NCBI GenBank assembly: GCA_900544405.1
Contig: UQVA01000048.1
Location: 1 to 6,587, forward strand
Length of the DNA stretch: 6,587 nucleotides
From: an uncultured Eubacteriales bacterium
Lineage (GTDB): Bacteria > Bacillota > Clostridia > Oscillospirales > Oscillospiraceae
Direction of reading: 5' to 3'
Below are positions 1-6,400 of the stretch, in pieces. Each line of letters starts with the position of its first letter. The stretch's first letter is position 1. The position numbers and the translations under genes are program-made. The notes under the pieces were generated by a model. The model saw only the letters and a program-made list of their open reading frames with translations, made no database searches and had not been told where the DNA came from.

Positions 1-46
1 GGTGAAAGCCATCGTTCGATAGTCTCCTACAAGAACCAACCGTACA

Positions 47-155
47 CCCCCTCCGACCTCGCTGGCGCTCGGCCACCTCCCCCTACACAGGGGAGGCAGC
101 GCTTCGCCGGTTCGACGCATGAAATTCGGCGCATCGGGGCGTGCCTCGCCCCTAC
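47..155 (-). repeat. Composite GC-rich intergenic repeat, copy A
   Basis: Read on the minus strand, this stretch starts with a GTAGGGGCGAGGCACGCCCC block (136-155). A CGAATTTCATGCG segment, a CCGGCGAAGCG segment and a hairpin (arms 76-82 and 90-96, CCTCCCC/GGGGAGG) follow. It ends with a GGTGGC...TCGGAGGGGG tail. The same blocks in the same order occur on the plus strand at 4621-4705, and rearranged at 6401-6497. No coding potential is convincing here. The resemblance to dispersed repeats of Oscillospiraceae genomes is from memory and was not searched. Confidence 0.65.
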
Positions 156-178
156 CGTGCCACGCCGGAAGTGCAGCA

Positions 179-216
179 TATAAAATGACCCGCTTGGAGG
201 CTTCTCCAGGCGGGTC
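179..216 (-). terminator. Intrinsic terminator of the sugar kinase gene
   Basis: On the minus strand, 17 nt after the kinase stop codon, GACCCGC and TGGAG pair with CTCCA and GCGGGTC. One C/A mismatch separates the two stem parts, and the loop is AAGC (stem-loop 187-216). It is followed by ATTTTATA (179-186). The T-tract is modest, but the stem is strong and correctly placed to end the minus-strand transcript. The other side, GTTTCTATAT, is also T-rich, so weak bidirectional action is possible. Confidence 0.8.
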
Positions 217-233
217 GTTTCTATATCCGATTT

Positions 234-1190
234 TTACTTCCCCATCCGGGACAGGACTTCTTCATAGGCCGGCACGCTGGAAATGCCGCCGGGGCGGGTG
301 GTGGACAGGCCCGCACTGGTGCAGGCAAAGGCCGTGATGTCCCGCAAATCCCCTTCCGTCAGGTCCCCAGGGACCTTGCCGGTCTGCAGCAGCTTCCACA
401 TGGCGCTGCCGCCGAAAATATCTCCGGCACCGGTGGTATCCAGGACCTTGATGTCCCGGAGGCTGGGGGTCATGCCCCGGGCGGTGCCGTTATCGAACCA
501 GCAGCCCTCGGGGCCGCAGGTGACGAACACCAGCTTCACGCCAAATTCCTTGAGAATATGCGCCGCTCCGGCCTGCACGTCCAGGCCGAACAGGAATTCC
601 ACTTCCTCGTCGCTGATCTTGACCACGTCCGCATGGGCAAGGCCCCAGAGCATCTGCTTTTTGGCTTCTTCCAAATCCCGCCACAAGGGCTTGCGGAGAT
701 TCGGGTCAAAGCTGATGAGCTTGCCATGTTCCCGGCAATATTCCACGGCGGCGTAAGTAGCGCTGCGGGCAGGCTCGTCCGTCAGGGACAGGGTTCCGAA
801 ATGCAGGACCTTCGTCTCGTCCAGCAGGTCATAGCGCACCTCGTCGGTGCCGATGCAGGTGTCCGCACCGGGCTTCCGGGCGAAGGAAAATTCCCGGTTT
901 CCCGTCTCGTCCAACGTCACAAAGGCCAGCGTGGTGAACACGTCCGGCGTGGCGATGAGGCCACGGGTATCGATGCCCGCCTTTTCCAACGTGCCGGTCA
1001 GCAGCTTTCCGAAAGCGTCCGTGCCCACTTTGCCCAGCATAGCGGTCTTGCCGCCGAATTTCGTCACGGCGGCCAGGTAGTTGGCCGGTGCGCCGCCGGG
1101 ATGGGCGGCCATGGTGGGGTATCCGTCGGCATCGGCGGAGATACAGGTAAAGTCAATGAGCAGCTCGCCCAGGGCGACAACATCCAGCAT
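234..1190 (-). CDS. PfkB-family carbohydrate kinase, fructokinase-like
   Basis: This is a cytoplasmic ATP-dependent sugar kinase of the ribokinase/PfkB fold, 318 aa with the chosen start, a normal length for the family. Visible motifs are an N-terminal ALGELLIDF strand (6-14), PfkB signature 1 as PGGAPANYLAAVTKFG (31-46), FDPNLR (161-166), and signature 2 as DTTGAGDIFGG (251-261) with the GAGD catalytic Asp at D257. FDPNLR followed by PLW is typical of bacterial fructokinases, so fructose to fructose-6-phosphate is the best guess; a related hexose or a nucleoside cannot be excluded. The frame stays open to 1244, but the start at 1190 is preferred. It has a GAGGAA Shine-Dalgarno 7 nt upstream, the conserved strand begins there, and the promoter lies inside the longer extension. 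No transporter or glycosidase gene adjoins it, so context gives no help on substrate. Confidence 0.92.
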   Translation of the reverse strand: MLDVVALGELLIDFTCISADADGYPTMAAHPGGAPANYLAAVTKFGGKTAMLGKVGTDAFGKLLTGTLEKAGIDTRGLIATPDVFTTLAFVTLDETGNREFSFARKPGADTCIGTDEVRYDLLDETKVLHFGTLSLTDEPARSATYAAVEYCREHGKLISFDPNLRKPLWRDLEEAKKQMLWGLAHADVVKISDEEVEFLFGLDVQAGAAHILKEFGVKLVFVTCGPEGCWFDNGTARGMTPSLRDIKVLDTTGAGDIFGGSAMWKLLQTGKVPGDLTEGDLRDITAFACTSAGLSTTRPGGISSVPAYEEVLSRMGK

Positions 1191-1197
1191 AGCAGGG

Positions 1198-1203
1198 TTC
1201 CTC
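1198..1203 (-). promoter_or_regulatory. Ribosome binding site that fixes the kinase start
   Basis: GAGGAA on the minus strand, 7 nt before the ATG at 1190. It supports this start over the ATG at 1244, which would lie upstream of the predicted transcription start. Confidence 0.75.
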
Positions 1204-1223
1204 ACTTTTCTTATAATACTATC

Positions 1224-1252
1224 AGTGTAGCGTATTTTCGCCAAAAAATCAA
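1224..1252 (-). promoter_or_regulatory. Sigma-A type promoter of the kinase gene
   Basis: On the minus strand, -35 TTGATT (1247-1252), a 17-bp spacer and -10 TACACT (1224-1229) lie in the 66-bp gap after the membrane-protein stop codon. The predicted leader is about 26 nt. The -10 box and adjacent spacer (1224-1242) match the membrane-protein promoter at 2294-2312 at 17 of 19 positions. No terminator is visible between the two genes, so read-through from upstream may add to expression. Confidence 0.65.
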
Positions 1253-1256
1253 TGGC

Positions 1257-2261
1257 TTAAGAAGAGAAATTCATGGGATTCTGGGCATAGGGGGACTGAG
1301 GCTGCGGGGCCTGACGGCGCTCCTCGGTGAGCACATCGTAGGCAGACGCATAGGTCAGCTCTACTTTTGCCCCGAAGGCCCACAGCAGGGCCGTCTGAGC
1401 GGCCAGGCCCAGGGCATAGAATAGGAAAAACTGGACCGTGGCGCTGAGGGGCAGGGCGATATTCAGGGCGGCGCAAATGCTGTCCCCGTAGGTCAGCAGG
1501 GCCGCAGCACCCATGGCCAGGAAGTACCACCAGAAATGCAGGTCCAGCCGGAACAGGGCCATGCAGTTTTTCCGGGTGATGTTCACGCTTTTCCGCAGGG
1601 CGTTCATAGCACCGGCCTTGGGGTCCTCCGCCAGGGCCAGTCGGCCCATCCGCAGGCGATAGCTCAGGGGGATGAGGACGATGAGGCTCAGCAGAATGGC
1701 GATCCCCACCAGCGACACCATGGAAGCGTACAGCGTCGGGTCCTCCAGCATGGTGTTCAGGTCCGTGACTCCGGCAGCCAGCTGAGCTTCAACGGCCCGG
1801 GTGAGCGGGCTTCCCAAAGGCGTGACCATCAGGATGCCGCACAGAGGATAGATCAGAAGCATCCCCACGCCGAAAACCAGCAGACCGTTTAAGAGCAAAA
1901 ACCGCAGCACCGGACCGAAATTCCGGAAGCCCAGGGTCAGGTCCCGGAATTCCGTCTGCCGCTGGCGGTGAATGGACCAGATGGTGAAGGTCAGGCCGAA
2001 CTGCCAGAAGGGCTGGGCAAGGCGTACAGCCCCGGAGAGCAGGGTCTCCACGGTGGACAGCACCGCCCGGCTGTCCATGCCGCTGAGGCCGCCGGTGTTG
2101 TCGATTTGATTTTGCAGCAAAAGCTGCACCAGCGCCGCCAGAAGCACCGCTCCCGCCGTAATAAGGCTGTGGACCAGCACCAGTTTCCGGGGCGGAACGC
2201 TGGCGGCGGAAATCTCCCGCTCCGCATTGGCTTCCAGCCGGTCGTAGGAAAATCGTTTCAT
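1257..2261 (-). CDS. Six-helix integral membrane protein, DUF975-like
   Basis: The 334-residue protein has about six hydrophobic segments, near residues 27-49, 82-97, 118-146, 180-201, 241-259 and 272-297. A charged N-terminus and a Pro/Gln-rich tail (316-334) lie outside the membrane part. The stretch ALRKSVNITRKNCMALFRLD (221-240), followed by a helix rich in aromatic residues and a terminal AYDVL (307-311), resembles the C-terminal half of DUF975 membrane proteins common in Firmicutes; this match is from memory. No catalytic motif, signal peptide or transporter signature is visible, and I assign no function. The open frame reaches back to 2402 and overlaps htpG, but the ATG at 2261 follows the predicted promoter and an AAAGGCGGG site. 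The residues before it look like translated intergenic DNA. Confidence 0.8.
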   Translation of the reverse strand: MKRFSYDRLEANAEREISAASVPPRKLVLVHSLITAGAVLLAALVQLLLQNQIDNTGGLSGMDSRAVLSTVETLLSGAVRLAQPFWQFGLTFTIWSIHRQRQTEFRDLTLGFRNFGPVLRFLLLNGLLVFGVGMLLIYPLCGILMVTPLGSPLTRAVEAQLAAGVTDLNTMLEDPTLYASMVSLVGIAILLSLIVLIPLSYRLRMGRLALAEDPKAGAMNALRKSVNITRKNCMALFRLDLHFWWYFLAMGAAALLTYGDSICAALNIALPLSATVQFFLFYALGLAAQTALLWAFGAKVELTYASAYDVLTEERRQAPQPQSPYAQNPMNFSS

Positions 2262-2293
2262 AAAAAGCCCGCCTTTCGGGTACGTTTGGGAAT

Positions 2294-2322
2294 AGTGTAG
2301 CGCATTTTTGCCGAAATAGCAA
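2294..2322 (-). promoter_or_regulatory. Promoter of the DUF975-like membrane-protein gene
   Basis: On the minus strand, -35 TTGCTA (2317-2322), a 17-bp spacer and -10 TACACT (2294-2299) give a leader of about 25 nt before the ATG at 2261. The segment GGCAAAAATGCGCTACACT is nearly the same as in the kinase promoter. The promoter sits directly after the htpG terminator, which argues for independent transcription of this gene. Confidence 0.65.
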
Positions 2323-2334
2323 ATGGATTTTTTG

Positions 2335-2377
2335 TAAAAATCCCCCCGGGATCGGTTTTTTGGCCGGTTCCGGGGGA
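2335..2377 (-). terminator. Intrinsic terminator of htpG
   Basis: Starting about 8 nt after the htpG stop codon on the minus strand, a TCCCCCGG/CCGGGGGG stem (plus-strand arms 2342-2349 and 2370-2377) encloses an A-rich loop and is followed by ATTTTTA (2335-2341). The other side carries TTTTT on the complementary reading, so it may work in both directions. It isolates htpG from the membrane-protein gene. Confidence 0.88.
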
Positions 2378-2383
2378 AAAAGC

Positions 2384-4273
2384 TTATTTCATCAGCTTGC
2401 ACACCAGCTTGGTGTAGGCCGACGGGTCGCTGAGGGGCAGGTCCGCCATCAGCAGGGCCTGATCGTAGAGCAGCGTGGCGTAGTCCGCACCAAGCTCCGG
2501 GTCCTGGGCCATGGCCCGCTGCAGGGCCTGAACGGCCTCATGCTCCGGGTTCAGCTCCAGGATACGGCCCACGGGGAAGGCAAACTCCGGGTTGGCCCGC
2601 TTCATGTACTTCTCCATCTCGAAGCTCATGCCCGCCTCCGGGGTCAGCACCACCGGGAAGTCCCCCAGATTGGAGCCCAGCCGGACCTCCTTCACCTGGT
2701 CGCCCAGGGTGTTCTTCACGAACTCCAGCACCGGCTTCATGGCCTCGGTCTTGTCCTCGATGTCCTTCTTTTCCTCCTCGCTCTGGAGGCCCAGATCTTC
2801 GGAAGAAGCGTTGCAGAACTTCTTCTCGGCATAGGTCATCAGGGTCTGGGGAATGAACTCGTCCACGTCCTCGGTGAAGAGCAGGGTGTCATAGCCCTTT
2901 TTCTCCAGAGCCTGGACCTGGGGCAGCTTGGAGAGCCGGTCCTTGTTCTCGCCGGGCATATAATAGATTTTCTCCTGACCCTCGGCCATGGCGTCCACAT
3001 ATTCCTTCAGGCTGATGAGCTTCTGCTGCTTCTGGCTCCAGAACAGCAGCAGATCCTGGCAGGCGTCCTTGTGTGCGCCGTACTCGCTGACACACCCGTA
3101 TTTCAGCTGCTTGCCGAAGGCAGTATAAAATTCCAGGTACTTCTCCCGGTCGTTTTCCAGCAGGTTCAGCAGCTCGGCCTTGATCTTCTTCTCGATGTTC
3201 CGGGCGATAATGGCCAGCTGGCGGTTATGCTGCAGCATTTCCCGGCTGATGTTCAGGCTCAGGTCCTGGCTGTCCACCACGCCCCGGACGAAGCGGAAAT
3301 GCTCCGGCAGCAGATCAGCGCAGTTCTCCATAATCATCACGCCGGAGGAATAAAGCTGCAGGCCGCTCTTGTAGTCCTTGGTGTAGAAATCGTAGGGAGC
3401 CTTGGAGGGGATGTAGAGCAGCGCTTTGAAGGACACGGCGCCCTCGGCGCTGAAATGCACCACGGCGGCGGGCTTGTTATAGTCGAAGAACTTCTCGTGA
3501 TAGAACCGGTCGTATTCCTCCTCCGTCACGTCCTTCTTGTTCCGCTGCCACAGAGGCACCATGGAGTTCAGGGTCTCCATCTCGGTGTAGTCCTCGTATT
3601 CGGGCTTGTCCTCGGGAGAGTCCTCCTTCTTCCGGGACTTGGTGACCTCCATGCGGATGGGGTAGCGGAGGTAGTCGGAATATTTCCGCACCAGCTCCCG
3701 AATCTTGTATTCCTCCAGGAACTCGGAATACTTCTCGTCCTCGGTGTCGTCCTTCAGGACCATGATGACATCCGTACCGGCAGCAGAGCGGTCGGCGGGC
3801 TCGATGGTGTAGCCGTCAGCGCCGTTGGACTCCCATTTCCAGGCCTGGTCGCTGCCATATTTCTTGGAAATGACCGTCACAGACTTGGCCACCATGAAGG
3901 CGGAGTAGAAGCCCACGCCGAACTGGCCGATGATGTCGATATCCTCCTGCTTCTCCATGGCCTGCTTGAAGCCCAGAGAGCCGGATTTGCAGATGGTGCC
4001 GAGATTTTCCTCCATTTCCTCCTTGCTCATGCCAATGCCGTTATCGGACACGTTCAGGGTCCGGTCGGCCTCGCTGCGGGTGATGGTAATGGCAAACTGG
4101 TCCCGGGAAATGCCGACTTTGTCGTCGGTCAGGGCCGTGTAGGCCAGCTTGTCAATGGCATCGGAGGCGTTGGAGAGGATTTCCCGAAGAAAAATCTCCT
4201 GATGGGTGTAGATGGAGTTGATCATCAGGTCCAGCAAACGCTGAGACTCCGCTTTGAATTGTTGTTTTTCCAT
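2384..4273 (-). CDS. htpG: Molecular chaperone HtpG (bacterial Hsp90)
   Basis: This is the cytosolic ATP-dependent Hsp90 homodimer, which remodels and refolds client proteins during stress. At 629 aa it is full length (E. coli HtpG is 624). The N-terminal GHKL ATPase domain shows REILSNASDA (30-39) with the catalytic Glu31 and Mg-binding Asn35, DNGIGM (77-82), the lid region around GTICKSGS (92-99), GQFGVGFYSAFMV (116-128) and GTDVIM (166-171). The middle domain keeps RGVVDSQDLSLNISRE (330-345), whose R344 matches the ATP-contacting Arg of yeast Hsp90. The C-terminal dimerisation domain is complete. The ATG at 4273 is chosen because the conserved N-terminus starts there and GGAAGGA lies 5 nt upstream; residues from the upstream open frame are leader and repeat sequence. 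It is a single-gene unit with its own CIRCE-controlled promoter and terminator. Confidence 0.97.
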   Translation of the reverse strand: MEKQQFKAESQRLLDLMINSIYTHQEIFLREILSNASDAIDKLAYTALTDDKVGISRDQFAITITRSEADRTLNVSDNGIGMSKEEMEENLGTICKSGSLGFKQAMEKQEDIDIIGQFGVGFYSAFMVAKSVTVISKKYGSDQAWKWESNGADGYTIEPADRSAAGTDVIMVLKDDTEDEKYSEFLEEYKIRELVRKYSDYLRYPIRMEVTKSRKKEDSPEDKPEYEDYTEMETLNSMVPLWQRNKKDVTEEEYDRFYHEKFFDYNKPAAVVHFSAEGAVSFKALLYIPSKAPYDFYTKDYKSGLQLYSSGVMIMENCADLLPEHFRFVRGVVDSQDLSLNISREMLQHNRQLAIIARNIEKKIKAELLNLLENDREKYLEFYTAFGKQLKYGCVSEYGAHKDACQDLLLFWSQKQQKLISLKEYVDAMAEGQEKIYYMPGENKDRLSKLPQVQALEKKGYDTLLFTEDVDEFIPQTLMTYAEKKFCNASSEDLGLQSEEEKKDIEDKTEAMKPVLEFVKNTLGDQVKEVRLGSNLGDFPVVLTPEAGMSFEMEKYMKRANPEFAFPVGRILELNPEHEAVQALQRAMAQDPELGADYATLLYDQALLMADLPLSDPSAYTKLVCKLMK

Positions 4274-4339
4274 ATATATCCTTCCTATTCTGAAATGAAT
4301 GTACAAAGTTATCAGAGGGACAAACCCCGGCGGGACGTC

Positions 4340-4378
4340 GGCTCCCCCGTGTAGAGGGAGAGGCTTTCGCTTCTCCGG
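4340..4378 (-). repeat. Intergenic repeat module inside the htpG leader
   Basis: On the minus strand, CCGGAGAAGCG, AAGCCTC and TCTACACGGGGGAGCC appear in order. This matches the CCGGCGAAGCG...GCCTCCCCCTACAC module at 4669-4705 and, less fully, copies A and C. CTCCCT and GGGGGAG can form a hairpin. It lies between the predicted htpG transcription start and the ATG, so it would be part of the mRNA leader. Confidence 0.55.
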
Positions 4379-4398
4379 CAGATTTCCGGCCGCCATTT

Positions 4399-4425
4399 TT
4401 AGCACTCTAATTATCAGAGTGCTAA
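4399..4425 (-). promoter_or_regulatory. CIRCE operator (HrcA binding site) of htpG
   Basis: A perfect inverted repeat TTAGCACTC-N9-GAGTGCTAA, identical to the CIRCE consensus in both half-sites and spacing. It starts 1 bp downstream of the htpG -10 box and should cover the transcription start near 4420, the usual place for HrcA repression. Heat or misfolded protein would be expected to release HrcA. As a palindrome it has no intrinsic strand; it is assigned to htpG by position. Confidence 0.96.
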
Positions 4426-4426
4426 T

Positions 4427-4454
4427 ATTATACCCCTCTCTGAAAAAATTGCAA
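4427..4454 (-). promoter_or_regulatory. Sigma-A promoter of htpG
   Basis: On the minus strand, -35 TTGCAA (4449-4454), a 16-bp spacer and a perfect -10 TATAAT (4427-4432). The CIRCE follows directly. The predicted leader is about 147 nt and includes a repeat module. Confidence 0.85.
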
Positions 4455-4473
4455 GAGGTCTGTCAGAAAGTTC

Positions 4474-4502
4474 TTGGAATATTTACAATTTTGTGGTATG
4501 CT
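4474..4502 (+). promoter_or_regulatory. Candidate promoter of the ABC-F gene
   Basis: On the plus strand, -35 TTGGAA (4474-4479), a 17-bp spacer and -10 TATGCT (4497-4502) preceded by an extended TGG. The TATGCT box is repeated at once. This AT-rich stretch stands out between GC-rich repeats and is back to back with the htpG promoter. No better candidate lies closer to the gene: the ATATATAA near 4763 overlaps the Shine-Dalgarno site and lacks a -35 box. The leader would be about 270 nt. Confidence 0.5.
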
Positions 4503-4547
4503 TATGCTGTGTAGATATGCGGCTTGGGAACGGCCCTCTGAGGAAAG

Positions 4548-4596
4548 CCTTCCCCTGGGGGAAGGTGGCATGGCGTAAGCCATGACGGATGAGGGG
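4548..4596 (+). repeat. Two-hairpin repeat module in the ABC-F leader
   Basis: The first hairpin has CCTTCCCC/GGGGAAGG arms (4548-4565). After GTGGC comes a second hairpin, ATGGC-GTAA-GCCAT (4570-4583), then GACGGATGAGGGG. The same layout with different stem bases is at 6536-6587. Changed sequence with kept pairing suggests that structure is what is conserved. Confidence 0.65.
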
Positions 4597-4620
4597 CGGG
4601 ACGCACCCCCGATTTTGTTT

Positions 4621-4705
4621 GTAGGGGCGGCGGCATGCCCCGCCCACACGAATTTCATACGCAGAAACCGGCGAAGCGTAAGCCTCCCCCTACACGCCGG
4701 GAGCC
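4621..4705 (+). repeat. Composite GC-rich intergenic repeat, copy B
   Basis: The order is a GTAGGGGCGGCGGCATGCCC block (from 4621), CGAATTTCATACG, CCGGCGAAGCG, then GCCTCCCCCTACAC and GGGAGCC. This is the plus-strand counterpart of copy A. The first block can fold through GGGCGG/CCGCCC. It lies in the predicted ABC-F leader. Confidence 0.65.
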
Positions 4706-4734
4706 TTTGCCCCGCCGGAAGATTTTTCCCGGCG
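4695..4734 (+). repeat. Inverted repeat upstream of the ABC-F start
   Basis: CGCCGGGA (4695-4702) and TCCCGGCG (4727-4734) are perfect complements around a 24-nt loop. The T-run (4723-4727) lies at the loop edge and not after the stem, so this is not a standard terminator. It could fold in the leader 46 nt before the start codon; no function is shown. Confidence 0.45.
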
Positions 4735-4780
4735 CACCAACTCTGTTAAAAACCATTTACCATATATAAGGAGACACCAC

Positions 4781-6382
4781 ATGATCACAGTATCAAATCT
4801 CGGAATGCAGTTCGGCGGCCAATGGCTTTTCCAGCACGTGGACCTGCAGTTCCTGCCCGGCAACTGCTACGGCATCATCGGCGCCAACGGCGCCGGCAAA
4901 TCCACGTTCCTGCGCATTCTCACCGGGGAACTGGAATCCACCAACGGCTCCGTCACCATCGACCCCACCAAGCGCCTCTCCGTGCTGAAGCAGAACCAGA
5001 ACGCCTACGACGACTTCACCGTCATGGACACGGTCATCATGGGCAATCAGCACCTCTACGACGTGATGAAGGAAAAGGACGCCATTTACGAAAAGCCCGA
5101 CTTTTCCGATGCGGACGGCCTCCGGGCCGCCGACCTGGAAGCGGAATTCGCAGAGCTGGGCGGCTGGGAGGCGGAATCCGACGCTTCCCGGATTCTGCAG
5201 GGCCTTGGCATCGGCACGGAGCTGCATTATGAGCAGATGGCCAACGTGGACCCCCGGCAGAAGGTGAAGGTCCTGCTGGCCCAGGCCCTGTTCGGCAACC
5301 CGGACATCGTCATGCTGGACGAGCCCACCAACAACCTGGACATCGAGGCCATCAACTGGCTGGAGGATTTCCTGCTGGACTTCCCCGGCATGGTCATCGC
5401 CGTCAGCCACGACCGCCACTTCCTGAATACCGTCTGCACCCACACCGTGGATATTGACTACGGCAAGATCAAGATGTATGTGGGCAACTACGACTTCTGG
5501 TACGAGTCCTCCCAGATGGTCCAGGCCATGCTGCGGAACAAGAACAAGAAGAATCAGGAAAAAATCGAGGAATTGCAGCTGTTCATTCAGCGTTTCTCCG
5601 CCAACAAGTCCAAGGCCAAGCAGGCGACCGCCCGCCGGAAGCTGCTGGACAAGCTGACCGTAGAGGAAATGCCCGCCTCCACCCGCCGCTACCCCTTCGT
5701 GGGCTTCCAGGCGGAGCGGGAACTGGGCAAGGACGTGCTGACGGTGAAGGACGTATCCGTCACCGTAGACGGCGTGAAGCTGCTGGACAACGTGTATTTC
5801 TCCGTGAACCGCATGGACAAGATCGCCTTCGTGGGCGAGAACGAGCTGGCCCAGACGGCCCTGTTCAAGATTCTCATGGGCGAGCTGGAGCCGGACGAGG
5901 GCAGCGTCAAGTGGGGCGTGTCCACCATCCGCAGCTACCTGCCCAAGGACAACAGCGCCTATTTTGAGGGCAACGACATGGAGCTGGTGGACTGGCTCCG
6001 GCAGTATTCCGCCAAGAAGGACGACGTGTACCTGCGGGGCTTCCTGGGCCGGATGCTGTTCTCCAACGAGGACGTGTTCAAGCCGGTGAACGTGCTTTCC
6101 GGCGGTGAAAAGGTCCGGTGTATGCTGAGCAAAATGATGCTGTCGGGTGCCAATGTGGTCCTGCTGGACCAGCCCACCAACCATCTGGATATGGAGTCCA
6201 TCCAGGCGGTGAACAAGGGCCTGGAAGCCTTCCAGGGCGTGGTGCTGCTGGCCTCCCACGACCATGAGTTGCTGACCTCCACCTGTAACCGGGTCATTGC
6301 CTTCCAGAGCGACGGCACCATCGTGGACCGCTACGGGACCTATGATGATTACCTGGCCTGGCTGGCGGAAAATAAGCAGTAA
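4781..6382 (+). CDS. ABC-F ATP-binding protein, YkpA/YbiT type
   Basis: A soluble protein of 533 aa with two fused ABC ATPase domains and no membrane segment, as in ABC-F proteins that act on ribosomes and not in transport. Length and sequence closely recall B. subtilis YkpA and E. coli YbiT (from memory). NBD1 has Walker A GANGAGKST (34-42), Walker B IVMLDE (176-181, E181) and SHD (209-211), but the signature LSGG is replaced by NVDPRQK (155-161). The charged interdomain linker is at about 243-311. NBD2 has LSGGEK (439-444) and SHDH (492-495), but Walker A is degenerate (GENELAQT, 352-359, no Lys) and Walker B reads LLDQPTNHLD, with Gln464 in place of the catalytic Glu. The ATG at 4781 has AAGGAG 7 nt upstream and begins the conserved domain. 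The precise role is unknown; known antibiotic-resistance ABC-F types are a less good fit. Confidence 0.93.
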   Translation: MITVSNLGMQFGGQWLFQHVDLQFLPGNCYGIIGANGAGKSTFLRILTGELESTNGSVTIDPTKRLSVLKQNQNAYDDFTVMDTVIMGNQHLYDVMKEKDAIYEKPDFSDADGLRAADLEAEFAELGGWEAESDASRILQGLGIGTELHYEQMANVDPRQKVKVLLAQALFGNPDIVMLDEPTNNLDIEAINWLEDFLLDFPGMVIAVSHDRHFLNTVCTHTVDIDYGKIKMYVGNYDFWYESSQMVQAMLRNKNKKNQEKIEELQLFIQRFSANKSKAKQATARRKLLDKLTVEEMPASTRRYPFVGFQAERELGKDVLTVKDVSVTVDGVKLLDNVYFSVNRMDKIAFVGENELAQTALFKILMGELEPDEGSVKWGVSTIRSYLPKDNSAYFEGNDMELVDWLRQYSAKKDDVYLRGFLGRMLFSNEDVFKPVNVLSGGEKVRCMLSKMMLSGANVVLLDQPTNHLDMESIQAVNKGLEAFQGVVLLASHDHELLTSTCNRVIAFQSDGTIVDRYGTYDDYLAWLAENKQ

Positions 6383-6395
6383 TACGAATTTCGTA
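6383..6395. repeat. Small palindrome abutting the ABC-F stop codon
   Basis: TACGAA-T-TTCGTA starts with the base after the TAA. It resembles the CGAATTTCATACG piece of the composite repeats and is probably their edge. No T-tract follows, so it does not look like a terminator. Confidence 0.4.
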
Positions 6396-6400
6396 CCAAC

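Noticed and set aside
47..155. Repeats considered as a CRISPR array
   Set aside because: Blocks have unequal lengths and spacing, variable order and both orientations, with no regular repeat-spacer pattern and no cas gene.
558..1424. A 288-codon plus-strand open frame across the kinase and the following gap
   Set aside because: It runs antisense to conserved PfkB motifs and through a promoter, with no domain of its own.
2360..4354. A 664-codon open frame on the plus strand, antisense to htpG
   Set aside because: It mirrors the GC-rich third positions of htpG, has Leu/Val/His/Gln-rich low-complexity sequence, no recognisable domain, and no case against the certain htpG on the other strand.
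4428..4658. A 76-codon minus-strand open frame, and a similar one at 119-337 plus
   Set aside because: Both begin MKF because both start in the CGAATTTCAT piece of the repeat. The first runs through two promoters and the second overlaps the kinase terminator and coding region.
4695..4734. Inverted repeat considered as a terminator or attenuator before the ABC-F gene
   Set aside because: The T-run is at the loop edge and not after the 3' arm, so it lacks the intrinsic terminator layout.
4582..4749. A 55-codon plus-strand open frame in the ABC-F leader, ending 31 nt before the gene, and a two-codon ATG-GCG-TAA just upstream at 4570-4578
   Set aside because: It was considered as a leader peptide. 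It is translated repeat sequence, the longer frame has no good ribosome site, and the ATGs are absent from the other copy at 6536-6587.
4793..6265. A 490-codon open frame on the minus strand, antisense to the ABC-F gene
   Set aside because: Same codon-bias shadow effect; composition is Val/Leu/Gln/His-rich with no motif, while the plus strand encodes a clear ABC-F protein.
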